A stretch of 64,000 bases of DNA from Qingrenia yutianensis (GCF_014385105.1 NZ_JACRTE010000002.1:1-64000); one strand, 5' to 3'; shown: positions 1-7,575, numbered from the stretch's first letter. The notes: generated by a model not told the origin, from the letters alone. A program made the numbers and translations.

Positions 1-575
1 TGATTTGTGCCGTATTTCTCGGTAAAGCATTTCTTTTCCAGCGGTCTGCACTCGTTTATATACATAACATTCATTGTGCCGTTGCCAATGTCTGCAAGCA
101 TATTTACACCCTTAAACTCCCGAAGCCTGTCAGCAATAGCTGAAAAGCCTTGCGGGAATATATCAATCCCTGTGATTTCGATATGATAGGATATATTCCT
201 AAAAATAAATTCAGCCCTTTCATTCTGCATAAGGTATGCCTTAAAGGCTTCTTTCTGCTCGCTTACCCAAGTGAGCGGAAGCCCTGCGGCGATATGTACC
301 TTTGCAGAAGTTATGTGCCGAATATTAAGTTCCTTTGCAACAGCCGCAAGGGTTAAAATATAATAATCGCTATCTGCCATTTTGTCCGATAAAAATTCCT
401 TATGTTCCTCGCCGACAAGATAATACTTATCATCATACACAAGCAGATTTTCCTTAAATGTTGGCTCTTTGTCATACGACGCCACACCCGACCTAAAACA
501 ACAATTTCTCGTTTTGCAGTTGCCGTAACCGTGGTCTATGCCTATAATTATAGGTTGATTGTTTGTAAAGTTCAT
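1..575 (-). CDS. ParM/StbA-like actin-fold segregation protein (3' part off window)
   Basis: Open frame running off the left edge; the visible 191 residues are the N-terminal part. It starts at the ATG at 575-573, with GGAGG at 585-589 properly spaced. Near the N-terminus is the actin phosphate-1-type motif GIDHGYGNCKT, and further in a phosphate-2-like motif DIGNGTMNV. ParM-family proteins polymerise with ATP to segregate low-copy plasmids and are also common on integrative elements. The gene lies downstream of the serine recombinase on the same strand, separated by a hairpin. The partner adaptor (ParR-like) would be expected beyond position 1. Family assignment is good; function in stabilising this element is inferred. 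Confidence 0.8.
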   Translation of the reverse strand, partial: MNFTNNQPIIIGIDHGYGNCKTRNCCFRSGVASYDKEPTFKENLLVYDDKYYLVGEEHKEFLSDKMADSDYYILTLAAVAKELNIRHITSAKVHIAAGLPLTWVSEQKEAFKAYLMQNERAEFIFRNISYHIEITGIDIFPQGFSAIADRLREFKGVNMLADIGNGTMNVMYINECRPLEKKCFTEKYGTN

Positions 576-612
576 TATATTGTACCTCCAAAATTAAATT
601 TTCGCATTTGAA

Positions 613-644
613 AAGGCGGTCTGCTTAAATTTGCAAACCGCCTT
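613..644 (-). terminator. hairpin after the serine recombinase
   Basis: Inverted repeat with arms AAGGCGGT (613-620) and ACCGCCTT (637-644), extended by partly paired inner bases. It lies 13 bases past the recombinase stop, before the RBS of the ParM-like gene. Read on the minus strand it is followed by only a short T run, so termination may be partial. Confidence 0.55.
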
Positions 645-656
645 AATGATTAAGTT

Positions 657-2498
657 TTATGCTGATTCTTCATCAACTGTTTTTTTCTGTTCCTTTTCCT
701 GTTGCTCGGCAAGTCTTCGTTTTTCTTTCATTTTTGTCTGATAACGATTGACTGCCTCTCTGTTCCTTTTTCTTTTTAGCTGTATTTTTTTCAACTCCTC
801 TAATTCTTCCGGTGTAGGCTCCGGTATAGGCAATTCAAAATTACCTATAAAATTAAGAAATATTTCAACCTCCTGTACTCGCACTCCACTTGATTTGTCG
901 GGAGCGTGTACTATAATCTTGTCTATAAACTCATTTATCATCGGTACAGTAAGTACGGAAAAATCGGTATATTTCTTTGCAAGCTCCATAAACTGACTTA
1001 CTTTATCGCCGTCAAGCTCATAGCCTTCGATTTCTGTTTGCTGTGCTGCAATTTCTGCTTCAAGCTGTTCCTGTTCCGCTTCGTATTCGGCAGACAGCGC
1101 TTTAAATCGTTTCTTACCAATCATTTCCGTTGCATAAGATTCATACAGCTTTTTTATAAGATTATCAAGCTCTGCATATCGCTTTTCATTTTGTTTGGTC
1201 TTTTTCTTTAATTCCTTAATAGCTTGATGTTGTTTTTCTCTCGCTACACCTAAAACCTTTTCGGTAAAATCGGACTCGTTTTCTATGGCATATTTACTTA
1301 CTGTTTTTAAGGTTTCCAAAATTAATGTTTCCAAAGATTTTGAGCTGATGTGATGTCCGACACATTTTTTATTAGTTCTGCTGGCAGTTTTTGTGTATGT
1401 TGCGCAATCATAAAAATCGTATGGATATTCAATATAACCGGGATTTATTTCCATATTACATTTTTTCATTTTATGAATACCCCTATGGTTATACATTCTT
1501 TCGCCACAATCTGCACAATAGACCAATCCCGTTAACGGATTTGCAACGCCCGTTGTATCTGTTCTGCGTACAACCTTACGTACCTTTTGAGCAAGCTCCC
1601 AAGTTTCCTTGTCAACAATAGCTTCGTGTGTGTTTTCAAAGATAAGCCATTCATCAGGTGATTTCATTATCCGCTTTTTGTCTTTGTAATGCTCCTTATA
1701 TGAGCGAAAATTCACTGTATGTCCCATATACTCGGGTTTTTGAAGAATTTTGCCGACAGTGCTTGAACTCCAGTCGTATGGTTCTTCCATATTTGGTCTT
1801 TTTCCCCGTGTACCTCTGCCTTGTCTGACGAAATGCACAGCAGGCGTTGGAATTTTATCTTCACGCAAAATTTTTGCTATTTGAAAAATTCCATACCCCT
1901 TAATACTCAACTGAAAAATTCTCTTTACAACTGCGGCTGCTTCTTCGTCAATCAGCCAATGGTGCTTATCTTCGGGATCTTTTCTATATCCGTATATAGC
2001 ATCACAGGTTGTAGGTTTTCCTGCATTGCCTCTTAATTTAAAAGCAGCAATCTGTTTTCTGCTGCAATCTCTCAAATACCACTCGTTCATAATGTTAAGA
2101 AACGGTGCAAACTCACTTGAATTAGCGTCCTTTGAATCCACACCGTTTGATACAGCAATAAATCTTACACCTTGTTGTCTGAAAAGCACTTCGGTATAGA
2201 AACCTGTCTGTAAATAATCTCTGCCGATACGGCTCATATCCTTTGCAATTACGCAACCGACCTTACCTGATTGAATATCATCAATCATCTGCTTCCAAGC
2301 AGGGCGTTCAAAATTTCCTCCGCTGTGTCCGTCATCGGTATAGTGAACGATATTTGTAAATCCGTTTTGCCTTGCATAGTTTTCAAGCATTTCTTTTTGT
2401 GTTAATATACTGTTGCTTTCTCCGAAAGCCTCGTCGTCTTTGGAAAGTCTTTCGTATAAAGCAGTAATTTTTTCAACATCCGTCTGCCTGTTTGTCAT
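657..2498 (-). CDS. large serine recombinase, TnpX/TndX type
   Basis: 613-residue site-specific recombinase that would excise and insert a mobile element through a phosphoserine intermediate. The N-terminal resolvase domain (about residues 10-150) has the catalytic motif YERLS with Ser19 and the flanking Arg17, then the helix motif DMSRIGRDYLQ. A recombinase domain follows (about 160-300). Next come a zinc-ribbon region with paired cysteines (YCADCGERM and later CATYTK...CVGHH) and a long charged coiled coil. Length and order match the Tn4451 TnpX / Tn5397 TndX family. Start ATG has AGGAG about ten bases upstream. The TnpW gene lies 15 bases upstream on the same strand, as expected in Tn4451-like elements. 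Confidence 0.93.
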   Translation of the reverse strand: MTNRQTDVEKITALYERLSKDDEAFGESNSILTQKEMLENYARQNGFTNIVHYTDDGHSGGNFERPAWKQMIDDIQSGKVGCVIAKDMSRIGRDYLQTGFYTEVLFRQQGVRFIAVSNGVDSKDANSSEFAPFLNIMNEWYLRDCSRKQIAAFKLRGNAGKPTTCDAIYGYRKDPEDKHHWLIDEEAAAVVKRIFQLSIKGYGIFQIAKILREDKIPTPAVHFVRQGRGTRGKRPNMEEPYDWSSSTVGKILQKPEYMGHTVNFRSYKEHYKDKKRIMKSPDEWLIFENTHEAIVDKETWELAQKVRKVVRRTDTTGVANPLTGLVYCADCGERMYNHRGIHKMKKCNMEINPGYIEYPYDFYDCATYTKTASRTNKKCVGHHISSKSLETLILETLKTVSKYAIENESDFTEKVLGVAREKQHQAIKELKKKTKQNEKRYAELDNLIKKLYESYATEMIGKKRFKALSAEYEAEQEQLEAEIAAQQTEIEGYELDGDKVSQFMELAKKYTDFSVLTVPMINEFIDKIIVHAPDKSSGVRVQEVEIFLNFIGNFELPIPEPTPEELEELKKIQLKRKRNREAVNRYQTKMKEKRRLAEQQEKEQKKTVDEESA

Positions 2499-2513
2499 TT
2501 AATAGAACTCCTT

Positions 2514-2696
2514 TCAGGCTGAACGGCTCATTTGTGACACATTTATTATACCACAATTTTCACCGCTTGCCAACTGATAATGTGAAATTATCCGTAAAAA
2601 TTTTTCTTCCATTGTTTCTTTTGCATTTTCGCTGAAAAACACATTGACCTTGTAGGTAGTCATTCCTATCCTTTTTGTTAAAATAGTATTACTCAT
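2514..2696 (-). CDS. TnpW-family transposon protein
   Basis: 60-residue protein beginning MSNTILTKRIGMTTYKVNV, which resembles the small TnpW proteins encoded beside TnpX-type serine recombinases in Tn4451-like elements. The function of TnpW is not known. It starts after a strong GGAGGAAT sequence and is followed after 15 bases by the recombinase, so the two are probably co-transcribed. No domain beyond the family resemblance is seen. Confidence 0.75.
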   Translation of the reverse strand: MSNTILTKRIGMTTYKVNVFFSENAKETMEEKFLRIISHYQLASGENCGIINVSQMSRSA

Positions 2697-2718
2697 AATC
2701 TTTATTCCTCCAAATCTA

Positions 2719-2747
2719 TTGACAAAGTTGAGGGATTGATGTATAAT
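2719..2747 (+). promoter_or_regulatory. sigma-A promoter for the sigma-like gene
   Basis: Perfect -35 TTGACA (2719-2724), 17-base spacer, perfect -10 TATAAT (2742-2747). Transcription would start near 2754 and read the gene beginning at 2885. It lies between divergent genes. Confidence 0.85.
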
Positions 2748-2884
2748 TTATCTTGTAACCCTTTTATTTTGTTGCAGATTACTCCCTCTATATTATGGAG
2801 AAATACCGCTGCAAAATCGGAAAGGTTTTTGAAAAATTTATTTTGCACCTTGAAATTTTAATACAGACAGGTGGTGATGCTTCG

Positions 2885-3604
2885 GTGTACGATAAATTTG
2901 ACTACGATGCGGTTGAGCAAAAAGAAGCGGAATTACTGCAAAAGGCTCTGTCGCTTGAAGCCGCAAACGCTCCTCCCGAAACCGCACCGAAAGTCACAGC
3001 AACTCCAAAAGAACAGCTTAAACGGGATATTAAAGCGGCGGCATTGGAAAGACTTGAACAAGCAGTCGAAACCGTCAAGGATTTTGAGAATGTAACGGAG
3101 CAATGGGACAGGCTCGATGAAAACAGAGAAAGAAAAGAACGGTATTGGGAGATATGCCGAAATAACGAAGATTATCCGCTTGAATACGGCGAAGCAGCCT
3201 ACGGTACGGTGTTTCCGAAAAATCTCAATTCTGTTATTGCAAAACAGATACGAAGGGGCGAATTTTTAGATGCCGTATTTGACAGCCCTTACGAAATACA
3301 AGAGCTTGTAACAGATGAATATCTATACAAAATCCTGAATGAATTAAAACCTGAACATAAGGAGCTGCTATATCTGACGGCAATTAAGGGACTGAGCAAC
3401 ACACAAATAGCAGATTTACAAAGCAAAACCGACAGAGCAGTACGATATATGAAAGACACCGTATTCCGCAAAATACGAAAAAAGATGTATGAATACCTTA
3501 CATCCGAAATCGGCAAAACTCACGATATGACGCTTGCTGAAAAGAGATTTGTCGAAAACTATAAAACTGAATATTTTGAAAAAAAGACGAAAACTAAAAT
3601 ATGA
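2885..3604 (+). CDS. sigma-70 region-4-like helix-turn-helix protein
   Basis: About 239 residues from the GTG at 2885, which has AGGTGGTG about eight bases upstream. The frame stays open back to an ATG at 2795, but that start has no ribosome site. The N-terminal half is charged and helical (EQKEAELLQKAL and following, to about residue 80). The C-terminal part (about residues 150-200) has the look of sigma region 4: a run on 'hitting' helices LKPEHKELLYLTAIKGLSNT followed by QIADLQSKTDRAVRYMKDTVFRKI. No region 2 is evident, so it is probably a dedicated regulator of the element and not a full sigma factor. It has its own consensus promoter and terminator, i.e. a single-gene unit. Confidence 0.55.
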   Translation: MYDKFDYDAVEQKEAELLQKALSLEAANAPPETAPKVTATPKEQLKRDIKAAALERLEQAVETVKDFENVTEQWDRLDENRERKERYWEICRNNEDYPLEYGEAAYGTVFPKNLNSVIAKQIRRGEFLDAVFDSPYEIQELVTDEYLYKILNELKPEHKELLYLTAIKGLSNTQIADLQSKTDRAVRYMKDTVFRKIRKKMYEYLTSEIGKTHDMTLAEKRFVENYKTEYFEKKTKTKI

Positions 3605-3611
3605 AAATGAT

Positions 3612-3653
3612 AATGAGCAAAAATACATAGGTCTGTTTGACCTGCTCATTTTT
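3612..3653 (+). terminator. intrinsic terminator of the sigma-like gene
   Basis: Arms AATGAGCA (3612-3619) and TGCTCATT (3643-3650) enclose a second stem AGGTC/GACCT; a T run (3649-3653) follows. It lies eight bases after the stop codon. Confidence 0.85.
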
Positions 3654-3703
3654 AGATAAAACCTAATATTTGTCAATCTATATAAAAGTTGAGGTAAAAC
3701 ATA

Positions 3704-4600
3704 ATGAAAGATTTTTTTGAAAATTCAAGGTCGAATTGGGTGCGCTATATAAGCTATGATTTCAAGGAAAAAGACGGGGTTTTATACATAACTCCATCCG
3801 AAAACGCAATGCCCGATTTATATAATATTATGAAGTGCAGGGAGAAAATAATCGTTGACGCATTAAACACCGGCTTGCTTTGTATGAAACAAAACATCAA
3901 TGAGGAAGAAAAGAAAAAAGGCGTAATGGAATTCGTGTCGCATTACGGTCTGCTCGGCTTGATGACTACGATTACATCAACTCCGGCATTTATGGATTAT
4001 GAAGTGGTACACTTTATTAAAAATCGCTTTGTAAAGGCTGAAACAATGGATACGCTCGAATATATTGCAAAATTCTATCCGTTTGAAATGCCGCAAATTA
4101 CAAAAAACGGTCTTGCGATGCGTTGGGATATTTCCGGCGATAAAACAATGATGGCTCTTGCTATGACCTTTTCGGACAGGGAAACAGCGGTAAATATGAG
4201 CTTTCAGCGGAATTACGCAGAGCCGTATGAGTGGGTAAAAATGCAGCTTGTTGATTGGGCGCTGCTATTCACAACGGCGCATATTTTCTATGAGGACGAT
4301 TTGAGCGAAACCGATAAAACGCTTTACCGACAGATGATGACGGTGTTTGACGGCAATTCTCCGACCTATCATATCGCCCTGTGTGATGATAAGCCTGTTC
4401 TTGTGTGGAAATTCGGTTCGCTTGCCATCGCAGTTCAAATGCTGTTCAGTCTGTCAATTACCGATGATAAAAAGCCTATTCGTGTCTGCAAACATTGTGC
4501 AAAAGCATTTATTCCGTCCCGTCCGAACGCTGTCTTTTGCAGCTCCAAATGCAAAAATCAGTATAATGTTTATAAGAGCAGGGCAAAGGGTAATTCTTAA
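3704..4600 (+). CDS. DUF6076-type protein with C-terminal zinc ribbon
   Basis: 298 residues. The long N-terminal region has no recognised catalytic motif. The C-terminus (about 262-295) carries CKHCAKAFIP...FCSSKCKNQYNVYKSR, a CxxC...CxxxC zinc-binding knuckle ending in a basic tail. This resembles the uncharacterised DUF6076 family found on clostridial mobile elements. The knuckle suggests nucleic-acid binding, but the role is unknown. GAGGT precedes the ATG. No signal peptide or membrane segment is seen. It stands alone on the plus strand, and a hairpin with C-rich and A-rich arms follows at about 4610-4635. Confidence 0.6.
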   Translation: MKDFFENSRSNWVRYISYDFKEKDGVLYITPSENAMPDLYNIMKCREKIIVDALNTGLLCMKQNINEEEKKKGVMEFVSHYGLLGLMTTITSTPAFMDYEVVHFIKNRFVKAETMDTLEYIAKFYPFEMPQITKNGLAMRWDISGDKTMMALAMTFSDRETAVNMSFQRNYAEPYEWVKMQLVDWALLFTTAHIFYEDDLSETDKTLYRQMMTVFDGNSPTYHIALCDDKPVLVWKFGSLAIAVQMLFSLSITDDKKPIRVCKHCAKAFIPSRPNAVFCSSKCKNQYNVYKSRAKGNS

Positions 4601-4635
4601 TTTATCGTCATTTTGCCCTTTTTCTAAAAAAGGCA

Positions 4636-4664
4636 TTGACAAAACTATGAATTAAGGTTATAAT
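4636..4664 (+). promoter_or_regulatory. sigma-A promoter of candidate antitoxin RNA
   Basis: TTGACA (4636-4641), 17-base spacer, TATAAT (4659-4664): a perfect consensus. No open frame of normal size begins downstream; a hairpin terminator follows within 90 bases, so the product should be a small RNA. Confidence 0.8.
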
Positions 4665-4670
4665 GATAAT

Positions 4671-4758
4671 AGAAAAAGGCAAGACCTCAAACGGTTATGC
4701 CTTAGAACGAATCATATTAGAATGACCGAACTTTGGCGAGGGCGGTCATTCTGCTTTT
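4671..4758 (+). ncRNA. candidate antisense RNA of a type I toxin-antitoxin locus
   Basis: Predicted transcript of about 88 nt from the consensus promoter at 4636-4664 to a hairpin with arms AGAATGACCG (4719-4728) and CGGTCATTCT (4743-4752) followed by GCTTTT. It is antisense to the 3' end of the toxin-like frame on the minus strand (4746-4842). Its 5' part contains AAGGCAAGA and CGGTTATGCC. The same two blocks, in the same order, occur in the 5' leader of the opposing transcript (minus strand, 4936-4928 and 4904-4895). Convergent small transcripts sharing a terminator hairpin are the layout of Fst/RNAII, TxpA/RatA and BsrG/SR4. Assignment as an antitoxin is inferred. Confidence 0.6.
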
Positions 4759-4842
4759 ATGGAAAAGATTATCAATAAAATGATAATCTCTAAAATTGCA
4801 AACAGCAACTTTTTTACCATTAACACAATGCTTACTTTTCAT
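4746..4842 (-). pseudogene. small hydrophobic toxin-like peptide, frame displaced by one base
   Basis: A strong ribosome site (AAAGGGGGG, minus strand, about 4850-4859) precedes ATGCTTATG at 4848-4840. Read from there the frame gives an unremarkable 43-residue peptide. If one A is removed from the A4 run at 4836-4839, the frame from ATG 4842 gives MKVSIVLMVKKLLFAILEII and then LLIIFSIKAE, stop. This is a 31-residue single-membrane-helix peptide with a basic front and its stop inside the shared hairpin, which is what small type I (holin-like/Fst-like) toxins look like. The present sequence therefore looks like an inactivated or slippage-dependent toxin. Not matched to a named family. Confidence 0.5.
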
Positions 4843-4959
4843 AAGCATACCCCCCTTTCATAAACTCAGCACAAGTGCCTGTATGTAAAAGGTGGGCATA
4901 ACCGCCGGTGTGAACACCGTTAAGAAATCTTGCCTTATCGGATTGCTCCGACAAGCCTT

Positions 4960-4988
4960 ATTATACACCACAATTCGATATTTTTCAA
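4960..4988 (-). promoter_or_regulatory. sigma-A promoter of the toxin-like transcript
   Basis: Minus-strand TTGAAA (4988-4983), 17-base spacer, TATAAT (4965-4960). Predicted start near 4953 gives a leader of about 105 nt. The leader contains CCCACCTTT, which could pair with the AAAGGGGGG ribosome site and hide it. Confidence 0.75.
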
Positions 4989-5040
4989 GAGTTTTTACAA
5001 ATAATATGAATTATACAATCAAATTTGTTGATAATGACTT

Positions 5041-5079
5041 ATGCCCGTTGCAGATATTAAAATCCGCAGCGGGCATTTT
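5041..5079. terminator. strong GC hairpin between the toxin-like locus and the secreted-protein operon
   Basis: Arms ATGCCCGTTGC (5041-5051) and GCAGCGGGCAT (5066-5076), followed on the plus strand by TTTT. It lies 18 bases past the stop of the minus-strand operon that ends at 5097 and may also bound transcripts from the other side. T-rich flank only on the plus-strand reading. Confidence 0.55.
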
Positions 5080-5096
5080 GATATGATATGCTGAAA

Positions 5097-5657
5097 TTAC
5101 TTTACTTCAAGTAATAACTTTCTTGCTATTGCAAATATTCCGTTATCAACCGCCGGAATATCACGGTAGCAGCTGTCTTTTGCAAATTCTTCATCGGGGT
5201 TAAATGTAGGATTTATGGATTGATAGATTTTTACTCTTGCATTAAATTCAGCTTTTGTATAATCAATTTCGCCGTTTGCATACTGCATAATGACTTCCGC
5301 AATTATATTTTTGACTTTTTCCTCATTTTCAATATAGAAATTCGGTCTTAAACACATATCTCTGTACTGATATATTGCGTTATTTGCAATAGGGGTTAAT
5401 TCACCGTAAGCATATCCGCCTGTTTGTCCGTTAAGCCAAGCGTTGAAAATGATGACATTTGATTTTGCTCTTGCCTCCGCATATCCCAAACCGTTTTTAA
5501 CCTCGTCTAAAATACCGCCGATTAAATTTTCGGCAACCGTGACTTGTTCCGTTGTTGCATAATACGGCAATGATTCTTTAGGAACCGGGGCGGCATTTGC
5601 CGAAATTGTACTTACCGCCAATGATAATGTGATTAAAAATATAGATATTTTCCTCAT
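5097..5657 (-). CDS. secreted protein of unknown function (mobile-element cargo)
   Basis: 186 residues from ATG 5657, chosen because GGAGG lies about nine bases upstream and because it gives a clean signal peptide: MRK, hydrophobic core ISIFLITLSLAV, then SANA-AP as a likely signal peptidase I site near residue 22. There is no lipobox cysteine, no sortase signal and no transmembrane anchor, so export to the medium or wall is expected. The mature part is acidic to neutral and mostly helical in appearance, with two cysteines (CLRPN, SCYRD). I do not recognise a family. The start overlaps the stop of the upstream TnpV gene (ATGA), so it is translationally coupled within the TnpV operon. Confidence 0.7.
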   Translation of the reverse strand: MRKISIFLITLSLAVSTISANAAPVPKESLPYYATTEQVTVAENLIGGILDEVKNGLGYAEARAKSNVIIFNAWLNGQTGGYAYGELTPIANNAIYQYRDMCLRPNFYIENEEKVKNIIAEVIMQYANGEIDYTKAEFNARVKIYQSINPTFNPDEEFAKDSCYRDIPAVDNGIFAIARKLLLEVK

Positions 5658-6022
5658 TCTGCAAATCCTCCGTACACATATTCTCTTACAACAAATTCTT
5701 CCGCTCTGCTGTGAATTGAGTTCATTTTCCGTACCCATAGCATTTGATTATCGGCTTTTAGCTGTTCCGTAACGCCCTCTTGCTTTGCTATTTTTGACAC
5801 CATAATTTTCATACAATTATGGCAGGTTTCATCAATTTCTGCAAGGTGTTCGGTTACTTTACCTGTCATAAGCAGATATGTATAATATGACTTGTGGTGT
5901 TCTTTCAAAAACTGTCTGCGTAAGCTCCCGTACTTGCCGATTATGTATTCCTTTGTATCGTGTACGGTTAAATCCGGAACGTAAAAATCTCCGCATTTTG
6001 AATAAGTAATTTTGTCTTTCAT
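5654..6022 (-). CDS. TnpV-family transposon protein (copy 2)
   Basis: 122 residues from ATG 6022, with GGAGGT about ten bases upstream; longer in-frame starts to 6121 lack this. Family pattern: YSKCGDFYVPDL, IGKYGSLRRQFLKEH, YYTYLLMTGKVTEHLAEID, then a C-terminal NQMLWVRKMNSIHSRAEEFV. This matches the TnpV proteins encoded in Tn4451-like elements; their role is uncertain (possibly accessory to transposition). A second, diverged copy lies immediately upstream at 6156-6518. The stop overlaps the secreted-protein start by four bases. Confidence 0.8.
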   Translation of the reverse strand: MKDKITYSKCGDFYVPDLTVHDTKEYIIGKYGSLRRQFLKEHHKSYYTYLLMTGKVTEHLAEIDETCHNCMKIMVSKIAKQEGVTEQLKADNQMLWVRKMNSIHSRAEEFVVREYVYGGFAE

Positions 6023-6155
6023 ATTGTTTCCGACCTCCGTTTGTGATAAAATTGTTTTGTGGTTACAGCTTAATTGGTTGGATATCACCGTCCTTGTTTT
6101 CTGCATATAACTACATTTCAATTTGTCACAAATGAGCCGCAGCCATATACTTTAT

Positions 6156-6518
6156 TTAGGTATGGTATGAATACCACCCTTTACAGTATAACGCTTCCGC
6201 ACAAGCCTTTGCATTGTTCATATGCCCAACCCATTCCATTTGGTGCGTTGCCTTATCGGGTGCGGATTTTTCTGCATCCTTGATAAAACATTCCAAAATC
6301 TTCTGCGCCTTGACATCGACATCGCGCAAATGGCTATGCAGCTTTCCGGTGATCATCAAGGCAGTGTATTCGCTTTCTCTGTGCTTTTTGAGATAGTTCC
6401 GTCTTGCTCTGCCGTATTTGCCGATTTTATAATTATCACCGGCTGCCGATAAATTTGGAAGATAATAATCTCCGACCTTTGTGTAAGTTCCGCCTTTTTG
6501 TTCAAATAATGATTTCAT
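6156..6518 (-). CDS. TnpV-family transposon protein (copy 1)
   Basis: 120 residues. Same architecture as the copy at 5654-6022: GGTYTKVGDYYLPNL, IGKYGRARRNYLKKHRESEY, ALMITGKLHSHLRDVDVKAQ, and the C-terminal HQMEWVGHMNNAKACAEAL. AGGAGG precedes the ATG and overlaps the end of the upstream gene (stop at 6530). About 130 bases separate the two TnpV copies. The copies differ in much of their sequence, so this is an old duplication or the joining of two elements and not a recent tandem copy. Confidence 0.85.
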   Translation of the reverse strand: MKSLFEQKGGTYTKVGDYYLPNLSAAGDNYKIGKYGRARRNYLKKHRESEYTALMITGKLHSHLRDVDVKAQKILECFIKDAEKSAPDKATHQMEWVGHMNNAKACAEALYCKGWYSYHT

Positions 6519-6529
6519 CGCAAATCCTC

Positions 6530-6883
6530 CTAAAATTTGTATGTTTGTCTGAATAACCGTTCTATGTATGCGTCATAATCTATGAGCGTTCTGAAAATGT
6601 AGCTTGCAAGGTATGCAGTTTCAGATTTTACATCTTTCGCCTGTCTATACACTTCTACGGCTCTGTCCAAAATCTCCGGCATCATCTCATCAAGTAATTT
6701 CTTTCGTATTTCTTGATTTGAATATGTAATGCCGTTTACATTTATGCTCGGCTTATTCCATAAAAGCTCCATAGATTTCCTTGCAAGCTGTTTTTCGGTT
6801 TCGGTTGAAAATTCCTTATCTCTTTCGGAGTGAAAATAACACTCGTCAAGATAATAGTTGAATTTTTCTGTTTCTAAATCCAC
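6530..6883 (-). CDS. hypothetical protein resembling a DUF6017-type replication-initiator C-terminus
   Basis: 117 residues from a GTG at 6883 preceded by AAGGTGAGG. Residues about 38-110 (ELLWNKPSINVNGITYSNQE, EILDRAVEVYRQAKDVKSET, YLASYIFRTLIDYDAYI) follow the pattern of the DUF6017 domain that usually forms the C-terminal half of RepA-like initiators on clostridial elements. Here it is a separate short gene, 64 bases downstream of a helix-turn-helix protein that could be the N-terminal half. The similarity is by eye and moderate. No membrane segment or signal peptide. Confidence 0.45.
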   Translation of the reverse strand: MDLETEKFNYYLDECYFHSERDKEFSTETEKQLARKSMELLWNKPSINVNGITYSNQEIRKKLLDEMMPEILDRAVEVYRQAKDVKSETAYLASYIFRTLIDYDAYIERLFRQTYKF

Positions 6884-6947
6884 AACCTCACCTTCTTGTT
6901 GTAGTGGTTTTTGATAAATGAATATTGTTAAATGGTTATTGATATAT

Positions 6948-7304
6948 TTATTTCCCCTCTTTATCAGATAGGGAGTGGGTATTTAATACGGAGGGAGTGC
7001 CTCCGTATTGCGTAGGCAGTGGCTCTATGTGGTAGAGGTTACTCGTTTGATGATTTTTATCGTTTGCGGTTTTCCGGTAACGCATCTCTTTTGTGATTAA
7101 ACCCTTATCCTCCAAAGAAGCTGTTACCTTCCGCACCTGCGATATGCTGATATTGCAATCTGCCGCAATTTTAGCCGCTGACGGATAACAAGTCATCGTC
7201 TTTCTGTCCGCTTTCATCACAAGATACGCATACACAACAAATTCATATGCTGACAAGTCAAATTTAAATATATCGTTATCCATTTTAAAAAACTTTTCAC
7301 TCAC
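6948..7304 (-). CDS. winged helix-turn-helix protein, replication-initiator-like
   Basis: 118 residues from the GTG at 7304, chosen because AGGTGG lies six bases upstream; an in-frame ATG at 7325 has no ribosome site. Residues about 10-80 form a helix-turn-helix of the kind found in plasmid and phage replication initiators: LSAYEFVVYAYLVMKADRKT, YPSAAKIAADCNISISQVRK, then a basic wing. The C-terminal tail is low-complexity. It sits between a small excisionase-like protein and the DUF6017-like gene, all on the minus strand. It could regulate transcription or initiate replication of the excised element; the sequence does not decide. Confidence 0.6.
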   Translation of the reverse strand: MSEKFFKMDNDIFKFDLSAYEFVVYAYLVMKADRKTMTCYPSAAKIAADCNISISQVRKVTASLEDKGLITKEMRYRKTANDKNHQTSNLYHIEPLPTQYGGTPSVLNTHSLSDKEGK

Positions 7305-7344
7305 ATAGAACCACCTCACATACATTGTTTATTTTAAGCAACTA

Positions 7345-7575
7345 TTAGCTTTCCTTGAAATAACCTGTTTCTTCCCATACTTTTTTGTCAGGGCAATAAT
7401 AGTTAAATTCGCTTGAATTTTCAAGCTTCATAGCATATCCGAATTTAAGAATACCTTGCTGAAGCCCTATTCTGACATACTGTGCGTCTTTACCTATTGC
7501 CTTTGCAATTTCCGTTATAGGAACATTTCTCCCTGTAAAATTAGGAAACTCAATATAGGTTTTGTTGCCATTCAT
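7345..7575 (-). CDS. small DNA-binding protein, excisionase-like
   Basis: 76 residues, preceded by a strong AGGAGGTG. The central stretch VPITEIAKAIGKDAQYVRIG reads as a helix-turn-helix, followed by a tail rich in aromatic residues (YYCPDKKVWEETGYF) like the small MerR/Xis-type proteins on integrative elements. It is the first gene of the minus-strand operon, right after the divergent promoters, and is separated by the repressor from the integrase. An excisionase or transcription-factor role is inferred from size and position. Confidence 0.55.
   Translation of the reverse strand: MNGNKTYIEFPNFTGRNVPITEIAKAIGKDAQYVRIGLQQGILKFGYAMKLENSSEFNYYCPDKKVWEETGYFKES

Noticed and set aside
4676..4936. 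Long inverted repeat (AAGGCAAGA/CGGTTATGCC arms) as ends of a small insertion element
   Set aside because: The arms are 9-10 bases, sit just inside two consensus promoters and no target duplication or transposase is present; opposing leader sequences of a small-RNA locus explain them better.
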